The notes beneath the pieces are model-generated. The model was not told where the DNA came from. It searched no databases and worked only from the letters and a program-made list of their open reading frames with translations. From NCBI GenBank assembly GCA_026874595.1, contig CM049318.1, positions 50,680,750 through 50,744,749 on the forward strand: a stretch of 64,000 bases of DNA. The letters run 5' to 3'. Within the stretch, counting starts at the first letter, position 1; every line of letters starts with the position of its first letter. The translations under genes were made by a program, and so were the position numbers. Below, one piece after another: positions 23,060 to 33,924 of this stretch. Origin of the DNA: Sipunculus nudus. Lineage: Eukaryota; Annelida; Sipuncula; Golfingiida; Sipunculidae.

Positions 23060-25005
23060 ATGATTGCTGTTGTTCAATAGGAGATATTTACTTTAAAATT
23101 TACATCATTAGAACTTTACTGTTCATCTCTGGACTCCATCAGTTATGATGGGATGATCTCTGTTTCTAAAGAGAAGACATTTATTATGATTGCTCTTGCT
23201 TGAAAGACATTCATTTCAAAATTAACATCATCAGAGATTAACTTTTATTTATTTAGACTTCTTCTGTTTTATGGAAAAGTGTGATGTCATTGGAGGGGTA
23301 ACTTCAAGAGAAGTCTTCACAGAACTTAAACAATCTTCTGTGTTTCTCTAATATTCTGGACCTTCGGCCCTGAACATTGGAGACTTCAAAGGGCCCTGGG
23401 GTCAAGGGTGGCAATGCCCTGGTCAGGGAGACCAAGGTCAGAGGTCCAGCAGACAGGCTAGTTTTATTCTAAATTCAACGTTCACTTCATCATTGACTAT
23501 TTAATATAACAGTTTATATATATTAGACTCTGTGCTTCATTTTAAGATACTCTGTGCCTTTATTTGTAATGTTTTTAATATATAGTAGTTATAACAACAG
23601 ACCAATGCATTTTAGCTAAAATAGTGAGTATAACCTTTGGAAATATGGAGGATTGATGATGTATATCTCATCGTATATGTTTATATATCTTGCTTGGTGA
23701 GCATCAGGGAAGTTGTGGCCCTGAGGTTTAATATTATCATTTTTCGTTTGTGGGATCATCAGAATATCGGCTATTCAGCTGATAATTCCTCTTGGTTTGC
23801 AGCTCGCTGGTGGACATGGGAGATCCCTGCCAAGAGGGGTTTTCTTTTGAGGACCTCCATTCCTATCATTCAATATATATTTTTCATTATTTTATGGATG
23901 TATAACTGTAGCAGCTCTTATGACTAAGTGCTGGGTTATATCACATGTATTGTAGCTAATATATGCAAGGTCTTAATATTTGGATTAATACCCAAGGTTC
24001 TATATATATATATATATTAATGTTTATATGCCCAAGGGCCGCACTGTATATTGAAAGAAGATGAAGGTAACAAAACTGATATGTAACTATTTAAGACTGG
24101 ATTCAGGGTTTAAAGCAAGGGGGCTAGAAAAATCCAGAAATTATGCGTTCGCGCTAAGCTGCGACTTAAAACTAATCTCTGACGTTAAACTGACATATCA
24201 CGATTATTTTCTAAAAGAATAGGAGGGAAGGAAGAAGGATGGACGTTGAACCTCTTGCTGTGATCCAACGCTGATCCAACGTATCCCTAATTTGCATATT
24301 TAATTACATTAATTATGTGAACGCCTGGTATCCGCAAAAGATACTTAAACTTGTTTATTTACACTTTAATAACTGTTATAATCATCATGCCTTATTGAGA
24401 GAAATTCACTTTTTTATGTGGTATTTACCCTGTATGATAATTAGCAATCCTCTCAACACGATTTATATGCGCAAATGCTTCAATAAATTGTTTGAATGTG
24501 CATCTTGTTATTGTTATAATTATAATAATACATTTTAACATATGCATATGTTCTGATTGTTGAGAATTTGGTAAAATCTTATATATACTTATAGTGATAA
24601 TAAGAAAATAGATGTTGAAAAGCAGGAAAACTTCCAATTTATTTATATCATATGATTATTTTAAATATAGTAAAATTCTTATTCATAAAAATGAAGTGTA
24701 AGAATTACCTTTAATAATTTGCATTAATGTGAACCTGTATATATTCATGTCATACAAATTTGATAATCTACTAAGTTAAGTAATTTTTAATTTTACACAA
24801 ATGTGAACCTATCTGAAGTTTATTTATAGACATGCCTGCCATAGAATATGCCATAGACATGCAACCTTTAACAAGTGCCAAAGTTAAACTTGAAACATTG
24901 ATTTTTTACCTCACCATTCTTGTCTTTTGATTGTAATGTTTTTTTAAGTTTTGTGAATTCCTCTGTACAATCAAATGGTCAAAGAATATTTTAATTTTGT
25001 ACTAT
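23060..25005. other. AT-rich, no supported gene
   Basis: A 96-codon frame at 23637-23927 encodes hydrophobic, tryptophan-rich sequence with no recognised motif and is probably chance. Short (TA)n at 24000. Nothing else seen. Confidence 0.45.
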
Positions 25006-25007
25006 TA

Positions 25008-26350
25008 CCGTAAAATCTCCACTTAAAACCGCGGTTTAATCAAGAAATTCAAAATCTTGAAATCAGGTTGATTTCCTGAAAGCACTGTTGCGGTTTATAC
25101 TAGAAGGGTTTCCTGAATATCTTCCTGATAGACATCGTTTTTGGGCCGGCGCGTGGGCGATAATATTGCAACTTTCGAAGGCTGTTCTTAGCATCCATGG
25201 GAGCCGTGTGTAAATGTACTATTTACGATTATTTGTTATTTATAAATTAAATATTGCTGATTAGTTTTCGTGTGATATATAACTTGTTATAAAATCTTGG
25301 TAATTGTCACCAAATAATGCGTTTACAACAACCCTGCTGTTACACACAGCGGTCCACTTCGTTGGGCATGGTCAAGCACAATTGAAATAAAAGCCCACTT
25401 TAAACCCATTTGCGGCATTATTTAGCAATGATTATTTGTTTAAAACGTAAAATGAATAAAAGTGCCGCCATGTGCTGAAACACCCCGGTATTCTGCTAAG
25501 AATATTTTGAACGGCTGTACGCGGTGGGTGGTAAATAGAACAACCACCTATTTCGTCCCAGCGTGCCTTGCGCGAACACTGCCTTGACAAAATGGCTCTC
25601 CACACGGAAACTTTCTTCAGGAAAAAAACTTGCTAGCCCGGACTGGCCACTTTAATTTTACCTTGAAATCACTCGTTTTCAAGCGTCATGTTTCCTATAC
25701 GTGCGTATCTCGAAAAGGTAACTTCAGTTACTTTGATATTTAGTTAAGTTGACCAGCGATGTTTTCAAACGCACCAGCAAATTGTGACATGGAGCGATGT
25801 CAACGTACGATGTGACGAAGATAATACCGAAGTAACTGGTATGAAAATGATTTGAATCTTCCGAGTAATTCCAGAAAATGGAATTTTTTCAAAAATTAAG
25901 AATTCAAAATATTACTTTTAGAATTAAAATATACAGTGACTTGAAATGGATCAGCAGAATATTTTTTCCTAAATATAATGACAAATCAGTAGCAAACAAG
26001 AATACGGCATGGAATATAAAATCTGTATAAACAGGCAGAGGTTCACCGGCCCTTACGTCCTCCCAAACTTCATGCTTGAGTGACCCTGCAAAAAAGTGTT
26101 ATGATGTGTTTAAATAAAATGCCCAAGGAATTTTTAAAGTGGACAGGAATGGCCGAGTCGCAACCTACGCGTGTTCATTTCTAGATGATTGCTTGATTGT
26201 CTTTTGTCAAATCATTCCGTAGCGAAAGTTGGTGCGGTTTTAAAGGGGGGTTCTTAGTATTTGAGCCCCTCGCGGTGTCTCGCCTGATATTTCGGCGAAG
26301 TCTGGGTGCGGTTTTAATCGGAAGTGCGGTTTTAAGTGGAGATTTTACGG
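25008..26350. mobile_element. TA-flanked TIR element, 1343 bp, non-autonomous
   Basis: The terminal 25 bases (CCGTAAAATCTCCACTTAAA then ACCGC) are a perfect inverted repeat of 26326-26350, and TA flanks both ends (25006-25007 and 26351-26352), giving a clear Tc1/mariner-type signature. Subterminal GCGGTTT motifs recur near both ends. The interior is richer in CpG than its surroundings but contains no transposase frame. The 80-codon frame 26197-26439 crosses the right end and is chance. Confidence 0.85.
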
Positions 26351-26352
26351 TA

Positions 26353-26949
26353 CTGTCAATTATATATTCATATTCCCTAATAAATCATGCAGAGAACCAC
26401 CGATGGAACCGAGAGCACCGAAAAAAACATAAGAGATAATTAATCAGCTATATCAGCTAACAGAATTCTGTTAATATATATTATAATAATGTAATGATAT
26501 ATAATTTATGTAATATATGTATTATTTTATAAACCTATATACATTTATCGACGGAATTGAAATGGAAACTCAGTTCTGAGACTTCAGATTACTAAATTTT
26601 CTTTTGAAATTTGAACAATTTATTTCTAAGCAGTAAATATAAGATATTTTTCATGAAATATGCATTTTATACTTAATATGTAATCTCTATTTAGATATTC
26701 AAAATTGTGTATCCACAAAGGATGCCGATTTTGTATGAGAAGGACTACATACGTAATTTAAAAGTATTTAGCCATATTGAATATATAATATATTATGTTA
26801 TATATGTTATGAAAATTTAATGAAATAGAAACATATAATGTGCAAAAACATATTTATGACTATACAGTTTAATTATATTTAACATTTTTAATAAATAAAC
26901 ATTCTAACATACATATATATATATATATATATGAATATTAATGTTTATA
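26353..26949. other. AT-rich, no feature beyond a (TA)n run
   Basis: Very AT-rich with TA runs at 26911-26932. No coding or RNA signal seen. Confidence 0.5.
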
Positions 26950-27860
26950 TATATGTTACACCCTGATTGTGAAATTGCCTATTTCATGTAAATTTGCCCA
27001 ATTACATTAAAATATATATTAATATAATTTCATGAAATGGGCAACTAGACAATCGACGGTTTACTCCTCGATTCTGTAAGGAATGGTAAACCATTTGAAT
27101 GGATTCTTCTGATAAATTGAAAGTGTAAATGCCATGAAGTGAAACCCTACCCTATTTTGAAGGAGTTGTATTGATAAAGTGAAAAAAAGAACATATTGCA
27201 GCTTACATTGGCCTTGTATATAAATAATTTTCAATTATTTATATATTACTGTGCATAAAATAATAAATGAGCTGTTAAATATATTATTTATTACAGATTA
27301 TTAAGTTTCATTTGTCTAATAGTTGTGGCTCAACAATTACTTAGTTAATTAAACCTTCAAAGCACCTTTTATGTAGTTTTTAATAATTATTAATGATAAA
27401 TGTTCTTATAATAATTACTAAGCTATATATTATATGATTTCATTTATTCCCAATTACATTAAAATATATATTAATATATATTAAAATTCCTTGATAGGTG
27501 TAATTATCCTGCCTTTTTTTAAATCTTTTATTTATATATTTTTTTCAACACTGGCAATAATATATCCCATAACCTGAAAATGGTTAAGATACTTCAGAAA
27601 ACAGAAGTACTTAACCATTAATCAGATTATGTAAGGAATGAAAAAAATATAAAATTGGTAAATATTTTAAAAAGTATACTTTATAAATATTAAAATATAT
27701 TTAATATGTAAATATAATAATTTATAAATATCTTATAAATATCTTAAACTTAAAGACGAATAAAAAGATCTACTGAATTAAAGTATATCCTTACCTGATA
27801 TATTGAAAATACTGCAAATGTATTTGGTGATACCATGTAAACAAGTAACTTTGACCAACA

Positions 27861-28368
27861 AACAACCTTTGATGCACCAGCATCAAAGATGATCACAGGG
27901 ACAAACAACCAACACTGCAGATTTGACTCAGTACTCCAGTTTGGACTCAGTTACTCAGTTTGGCCAGGTAATGAGTAGCTCAATAATCCTCAAACAACCT
28001 TTGATGCACCAGCATCAAAGATGATCACAGGGACAAACAACCAACACTGCAGATTTGACTCAGTACTCCAGTTTGGACTCAGTTACTCAGTTTGGCCAGG
28101 TAATGAGTAGCTCAATAATCCTCAAACAACCTTTGATGCACCAGCATCGAAGATCATCACAGGGACAAACAACCAACAATGCAGATTTGACTCAGTACTC
28201 CAGTTTGGACTCGGTTACTCAGTTTGGCCAGGTAATGAGTAGCTCAATAATCCATAAACAACCTTTGATGCACCAGCATCAAAGATCATCACAGGAACAA
28301 ACAACCAACACTACAGATTTGACTCAGTACTCCAGTTTGGACTCAGTAACTCAGTTTGGCCAGGTAAG
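27861..28368 (+). repeat. 132-bp tandem repeat, 3.8 copies, coding-style period
   Basis: Units start at 27861, 27993, 28125 and 28257 and are nearly identical. 132 is a multiple of three, and one frame encodes a 44-residue repeat including TQYSSLDSVTQFGQVMSSSI. Units 1 and 2 contain a TGA where units 3 and 4 have TCA or an equivalent serine codon. Each unit contains CAGGTAATG, and the last ends in a better donor (CCAGGTAAGA), so the array may be a 5' exon of the Ginger gene. No promoter is identified. Confidence 0.8.
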
Positions 28369-28482
28369 ATTAGCTCCTTGGTTGAATGATTTCCCTAGCC
28401 CTGTAAGGTGAGCTGAAAAATATTTAAGGGCATGTGGAAGGGTCCTGCACTCATATGCATGTTGTGCACTATTACACACACC

Positions 28483-30385
28483 ATGGATTTTGCTGCTGTA
28501 GTGGATAAATGTTCTAGTCTGTGGACTGAGGAATATGAAGAGCTTGTTATCCAAACCTTGAAAAGAGGGAAAACAGGCAGGTCATTGGCAAGACAAGACT
28601 ACCACATACTCAAGAACTTCCAGCATGCAAGTCTTGGGGGCATTGATAAAGTCATCAAGAAGAATGGAAAATACATGATCACCAAAGATGCTGCAGTCAA
28701 TGTTATAAGACAAATGCACATCGAAACAGGTCATGGTGGGGAGAAGAAAACTTTCAAGAAGTTGAAGGAACAGTACTCCAACATTCCAAGGTCCCTCATC
28801 CAAGAGTATATCAAGCGATGTGGACGGTGTTGTGAGATAAGATCCAGGAAGGAGACTGCTTCTGGTGCTGTCGTAAGACCACTTACAGTTGAAGATCTTA
28901 ACGATAGGGCCCAAGTTGACTTAGTGGACATGCAGACCGTGAAGGATGGAAGTTACAGATTCATCCTGCACTATGTGGAGTACCTCACAAAGTTCCATGT
29001 GATTCGCCCTCTGAAATCAAAGACAGCAGGTGAAGTTGCAAATGAACTGCTGTACATCTTCCTAGCTTTTGGAGCCCCACACGTGCTTCAGTCAGACAAC
29101 GGCAGGGAGTTCACAGCTCAAGTTATACAGGAACTACGCACTCTTTGGCCTGAACTTGTTCTCATCAACGGCCGTCCTAGACATCCACAGAGCCAGGGAT
29201 CCGTGGAAAGAAGCAATGGCGACATGAAGTCAAAGCTGATGGCATGGATGAGGGACAATAACAGTACTAAGTGGAGCTATGGTATTCGTTTTGTGCAATG
29301 GGTGATGAATACCACTTCCCACGAGGTAATCAAAATGGAACCATACAAGGCTCTCACAGGTAACCAACCTCGCTGTGGACTCACAAGTAAGCTACCCGCT
29401 GCTTGGAACAGTTTACATCTGGTGTCAGTGAGGAAGAGTTAGAACAGTTGATTGCAGAAACTTGCAGCAGAGATGCTGATGTGCCAGAATCAGCTGACCC
29501 AGTGCTTGATGACCTACCTGAAGAAACTCATGATCATCCCAGACCAGACACTACAATTGATCTGAAGCACAGGTTAGTGTTGATGTCATGGATCAACAGG
29601 ATATTGGAGCTGGTGATTTACCTTCTGAGGGTCAAGCGATATATGTTCTTTGAGAGCCGGACATTGTTACAAATATTCTTCCAGAGGACAGTGCTGACCA
29701 AGAACTTGGTGACAAGCCTTCCTCTACTGCAGACGTGATCACCACTGTGACTCCTGAAACTGTGTGTGACAAGGCCCAGACATCAAATTGCAAAAGAGCT
29801 CGAACTGAATCCATTGCTGAACAAGAACCTTCCTGTAGTGTGGATACTGGTACAACTGTGACTCCGGAAACTACAAGTGACAACACCGAGACATCAAATG
29901 AGACAGAACATCCAGCCAAACCAGCAAGGACTGCAGCTTCTGCTGGAATCACACATCAAGCATCCCGCATGCTGGCTCGCAGCACACGTTCACTTAAAGC
30001 CCTAGGACTTGGAGACTATGTGGCAGTACTTGTATCACAGTTCAACAGAAGCAAAGGTGACCCACCTAATGTTATTGGAGTTGTCCTCTCAGCTGATGAA
30101 TCAGGATACACAGTTGGCACAAGGAGTGGTATTATAAGGGGAAAGATGGCCCGAAACCAGTTAGAATTTATTCAGTTCAGTGGTCTAAAAGCAGAGGATG
30201 TTCCAGCTGAGCAGCTTACTTTGCGTGAAATTGTCAGAGCACAGAGTGTTTGTGGAGGCCAGGGTTTCAAGAGATGTCACTGTAAGAAAAACTGTCTAAG
30301 TTATAGATGTTCCTGCTTTAAGGCCGGACTGAGATGCAATAGTGCATGTCACACCTCAAATAGTTGTGAAAACGTGGACAAGTAA
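28483..30385 (+). pseudogene. Ginger/KRBA2-like DDE integrase (transposase)
   Basis: The start at 28483 has a good context (ACCATGG). The H2C2 zinc finger (HIETGHGG ... CGRCCE) is followed by the DDE core: aspartates at 28918-28920 (AQVDLVDM) and 29095-29097 (LQSDNGREF), and glutamate at 29205-29207 (GSVERSNGD). All three catalytic residues are present. The frame shifts near 29400-29415, shifts again near 29570, and has a TGA at about 29648. A final open part (29735-30385) encodes a linker, a small barrel-like region (LGLGDYVAVLVSQ) and a cysteine-rich tail (RCHCKKNCLSYRCSC ... CNSACH), typical of this transposase and of KRBA2-like proteins. It would cut and rejoin the element ends. The breaks make this copy a pseudogene unless some are assembly errors. 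Confidence 0.85.
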
Positions 30386-30884
30386 ATATTTAGATACTGG
30401 ATAATCTGGGGTGCTGTTCTTGTGTTTGTGAAGGGACATATTATGATAAACACGTGATTACATTGAGTGACTCAGTGACGCCTCAACTTTATGAAAATAC
30501 TATCCAAATGTTATGAAAAGTATGGTGAAACGTTCAAAAATGCCTTTCTGTTAATGGGGCATAATATGATATATAAATGAGTGACTCAGTGACTCCGCAT
30601 ATTTATGAAAATGTTTTGAAAAATGGTGATATGTCCAAATATGTCCAGATATAACCATGTGCTTACATTGAATGATTCAGTGACAATGATATACCCATAG
30701 TGAGTTATAGTGAATTATAGTGAATTGATCATATGTTTATACCAAAAATAATGTGCAGCTAATTATACCAATGTTCTCAATGTTATCATTTGACACTGAT
30801 AGGATTAACTTGACATGCATGGATGCGTCGGTATGCCTGATTTTGTGTGATCAGAATCGATGAGAGATCTGTCAGTTTTGGAGG

Positions 30885-31036
30885 TGCCCATTTCATGAAA
30901 TGGGCAACAGGTTTCTTGCCTATTTCATGAAATGGGCAGCTTAATTTAGTCATTTTGCCCATTACATGAAATGGGCAAAGTGGTTGCCCATTTCATGAAC
31001 TGGGCAAAATCATTGCCCATTACATGAAATGGGCAA
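30885..31036. repeat. Five 24-bp palindromes near the right Ginger end
   Basis: TTGCCCATTTCATGAAATGG plus GCAA, or one-base variants of it, occurs at 30885-30907, 30916-30938, 30955-30978, 30984-31007 and 31013-31036. Each is a near-perfect palindrome and the last overlaps the terminal repeat. Related half copies lie inside the left end (about 26978-27045). Regular clustering next to the ends suggests transposase binding sites. Confidence 0.85.
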
Positions 31037-31499
31037 TTTCACAATCGGGGTGTAACATATACACGTGGGATTATTTGAAAAAGAGTATACTGATAGTAAC
31101 CATTTAGGCTCGTGCTGGCACTAAAGCTATTAAATGTCTCGGCTCTATTCCGTGCATGAACAGGGCCAAAAGAGGCTGTGAGGGCCGCTGTGAGAGGTTT
31201 TTGAAATTCGCAAATTTACGAGAGCCTGCTCCTTATAGTGAGTTTGCGAAAGTTTTGATCACATCCAAAATCAGTCTGCAAGAGGTTTGCGGAAGGTTTT
31301 TGCTTGTAAATACCCTTGCGAGACCTTTGATCACATAGGCCCAGGATATTATGAATAGGGATTTGACCTTTGATGAGATGAGGGACCAGGCTTTTGAGAA
31401 TCTGGCTTAAATTATCAGGGGCCAGGCCCAAAGCATCAGTCCGACAGGTAGCCATGACGCCTCACCAATGGTAGGAACCTGAATCAGTTAGCTTCGAGC

Positions 31500-31984
31500 A
31501 CGTTGTGAAAGAGCAACAAGTAATTAATTAAAGGTGAACTAAAGGCGTTAGCTGAGCAACAACAGAAAACACAGAAAGGCCTCAGTGATTTTATGGATAA
31601 ATTTTTGAATGAGTGCGCTTATTGTAAGAGAAGGGGGCATAGAATAGAAAATTGTTTAAAATGTTAAAGGGATAACAGGTCACAATCAGGGAGAGAACAG
31701 GAGAACGGGGTGCAGCTTTGGGGGCATCTAGGGTACCCATCTGTCTCATTGTAGTCGACCAAGCAGTATATCTGGGTAGTAACTCAGTAAAGGATTACAA
31801 ATCCCTTATGCCAAAATTTAAGCTGACAGCCTACAATGGACAAGAGATAAAATACCTTGGTAAATTAGACATGCTGTTTCAAAATGTCATTTCTGATTGG
31901 ATGAAGATTCAATTTTACATAATGGATTTTCCAGCTAAGAGACCTTGCTCATCAACATTGATGGCAATGTCAGGGGCTGTGTAA
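31500..31984 (+). pseudogene. Gypsy gag zinc knuckle and protease fragment (second copy)
   Basis: Near 31610 the plus strand encodes CAYCKRRGHRIENC, a CCHC knuckle. From 31718 the frame continues to a retropepsin-like segment (KLTAYNGQEIKYLGK, FYIMDFPA) very similar to 22461-22640. The active-site aspartate region is not preserved here. 31062-31480 shows no clear feature. This copy leads through a non-coding segment into the RT fragment at 32948. Confidence 0.65.
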
Positions 31985-32588
31985 TTAATTCAAAACCTTT
32001 TAATTCCTTTTTTTATTTACTACATGTTATTAATTATATATATATATAATCATATATATAATCATTACTGTATTCTATGGTGCAGATTGTCATTTAATAA
32101 AGTCAGGGGAAGAACCCTAATAGTTTTTTTATTCCATTACACAGGTAGTCACCAGGGGCCTGTTGCAATAATATTTTACTGGACTTAAGCCCAGTTGCGG
32201 GCCTAAATACCATTGATACAATTGTGATGTCATAATGGTTACCATAGTGACATACAGGTGCACCTGGGCTTAAGTCACCTACATGACATAAGTCACCTTA
32301 TTGCAACACACCCTAGATGATTACAATATTAGTCTGTTTTTTGTTGTCAGAAAGTTTGGGGCTACTTTCATTAATATGTAACTGAATCAGAATTCAAGAA
32401 CCTTTAGGGTCATGCGTGTGCTGTGTGGTAGTAGATAAGAAAGCCGGCCAATGATGGGCTGCAATTTTTCTTCTCACCTGCCTCCATTTTCAATCTTATT
32501 TGCCTAATTTCGCTACTCACTATTTGGTAGGATTAACATTGTATGCTGCATTGACTTTCATCTCTCTCTCTCTCTTTCTCTCTCTCTC

Positions 32589-32662
<74 letters not shown>

Positions 32663-32790
32663 AATCAGAATAAATCAACAGACATGTAATTTTATTCATT
32701 GGACTTCCTCTTCTGTGCAGTGCCAGCAGTGGTCTTGTGGAAAACCCCTTAAGGGGATAGCATGTAATTGAACCCACAATCCTGACAGTA
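31985..32790 (+). repeat. Second copy of the shared non-coding segment, with a MITE
   Basis: Matches 22681-23050 in order and sequence but is longer, because it has an extra block (about 32060-32410) holding a MITE, a (CT)n run at 32560-32590 and a longer (TA)n at 32592-32659. These differences show separate later histories. Confidence 0.75.
32156..32313. mobile_element. 158-bp MITE with GGGCCTGTTGCAATAA-type ends
   Basis: The ends GGGCCTGTTGCAATAA and TTATTGCAACACACCC form a 16-bp inverted repeat with two mismatches, with further inverted GACTTAAGCCCA and GGGCTTAAGTC motifs inside. A target duplication is not certain (CAG and TAG flank it). The corresponding site at 22681-23050 lacks it, which supports an insertion. 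Confidence 0.65.
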
Positions 32791-32816
32791 ACTAGTCCTA
32801 GCCTAGGACTAGTTAC
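32788..32816. repeat. Perfect 29-bp palindrome
   Basis: GTAACTAGTCCTAG, one C, then the exact reverse complement. It lies at the boundary between the shared non-coding segment and the Gypsy RT sequence. Confidence 0.9.
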
Positions 32817-32947
32817 CATCAATCTTGATGAGCTGGACAAATCAAGCCAAACTACAAGCCAACTAAGTAAGTTCTCATGCAATATCAGACACCAGTTAAC
32901 AACCAGCCAATCCACGACCAGGAAATATCTCAAGCATAAAGGACCTC

Positions 32948-33252
32948 ATGAAAGCAGGCCCACAACAGTTTGATCAGATTGGCAATTTTCCTGGAGATGC
33001 AAAACTACTCCTGAAACCTGATGCACAGCCATTCATTGAACCACCATGGAAATGCAGTCTGCACATCAAGGATAAACAGAAACTAGAGCTAGAAAAAATG
33101 GTGAGCCAAGGAGTCCTTAGCAACATGGATGAACACACTGACTGGTGTTCCAGCTTAGCTTTCAGTACCCAAAAAGATGGTTCCTTGAGAATCAGCATGG
33201 ATTCACAGAAACTGATTGTAAGTCTTAAGAGATATCCCCACATCGATCACAG
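32948..33252 (+). pseudogene. Gypsy reverse transcriptase N-terminus, truncated
   Basis: The frame encodes FDQIGNFPGDAKLLLKPDAQ, LHIKDKQKLELEKM, DWCSSLAFSTQKDGSLRI and DSQKLIVSLKRYPHID, the N-terminal finger region of a Ty3/Gypsy RT. It stops abruptly after RYPHID, before the palm motif with YxDD, and gives way, in the same open frame, to a GPCR-like exon. The matching downstream Gypsy part (RNase H) reappears at about 33925, so the RT core is missing or replaced. Confidence 0.8.
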
Positions 33253-33284
33253 ATCTTTGTTGTTGTTGATTTTTCATGCAATAG

Positions 33285-33520
33285 CAACACAGCACGTGCT
33301 GCGAGGTATGAAATCATCAGGTAGCTGCAATTATTACCTGACAGTACTAGCAGTGTCGGATGCAGTGTACAACCTGGGTGTGTACTTGACCATTGGTGTG
33401 GTGCTGGAAGATTTGGGCTACATATCTGTCAGAGATTTCAACATATACGCATATCCCTACCACTGGATGTTCCTTCATGGAGTGCTAAACCGTATCTCTT
33501 CTGCACTCACAAGTAGCTGG
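33285..33520 (+). CDS. GPCR-like exon (TM2 to TM3) inside the Gypsy fragment
   Basis: A candidate acceptor (TTCATGCAATAG, ending 33284) and donor (GG|GTTAGT, gt at 33521) bound 236 bp that encode CNYYLTVLAVSDAVYNLGVY, a TM2-like helix with the LAxxD signature of rhodopsin-family receptors, then a loop (RDFNIYAYPYHW) and a TM3-like helix ending SSALTSSW, just where the W-x-T/S-V motif of TM3 lies. The usual TM3 cysteine is not visible. Family resemblance is to peptide (FMRFamide-type) receptors, as inferred from memory. Only this exon is seen. 33521-33920 is intron-like. It may be a host exon, a duplicated exon or a captured piece. Confidence 0.55.
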
Positions 33521-33924
33521 GTTAGTATAGTATTTATGAATGCCATAAGTTACAGGACTTGACCCAGCCATCTGACAGGGCAGTATCACACACTTCTGTC
33601 TGCTGGTTGGGCCAGACCACCTACAGCGCTCCTGGCAGATATAGATATGCCTAGATAAGAAGTGTCTAAGGTTACCATGATGGAGGCAAATTAATGATAT
33701 TTAATGAATTGTATATGTTTTACCCTAATTTTCATGGCAAGGGGAAAACTATTGTTTTCTCAATTCTGAAACCTATTTCATTGGATTCCTTGACCAAAAA
33801 AATGTTTATTTTGACACAAAATTTTTCATTATAACTGTAACAGAAGCAAGCATATTGGGTTTGGAGTAGAAAATTGACTTATATTTAGCAGTGATAAGTG
33901 CATAACCAAGCAATCAAGCATTTC

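Larger units (their letters stand above)
26954..31057 (+). mobile_element. Complete Ginger-type DNA transposon
   Basis: The ends are inverted repeats of at least 38 bp starting TGTTACACCC (two mismatches), so the element begins TGT and ends ACA. A 4-bp TATA duplication flanks it (26950-26953 and 31058-31061). Both the ends and the 4-bp duplication match Ginger elements, cut-and-paste transposons whose transposase is related to Ty3/Gypsy integrase. The interior carries a DDE integrase gene with H2C2 zinc finger and a cysteine-rich tail (28483-30385), a 132-bp repeat array upstream of it, and five 24-bp palindromes near the right end. The gene is mutated, so this copy is probably immobile unless helped in trans. 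Confidence 0.88.

Noticed and set aside
23637-23927. 96-codon frame rich in Trp and Ile
   Set aside because: No homology recognised, AT-rich surroundings and no supporting signals.
32520-32933. 137-codon minus-strand frame
   Set aside because: Runs through the (CT)n and (TA)n tract, giving low-complexity RE and YI repeats.
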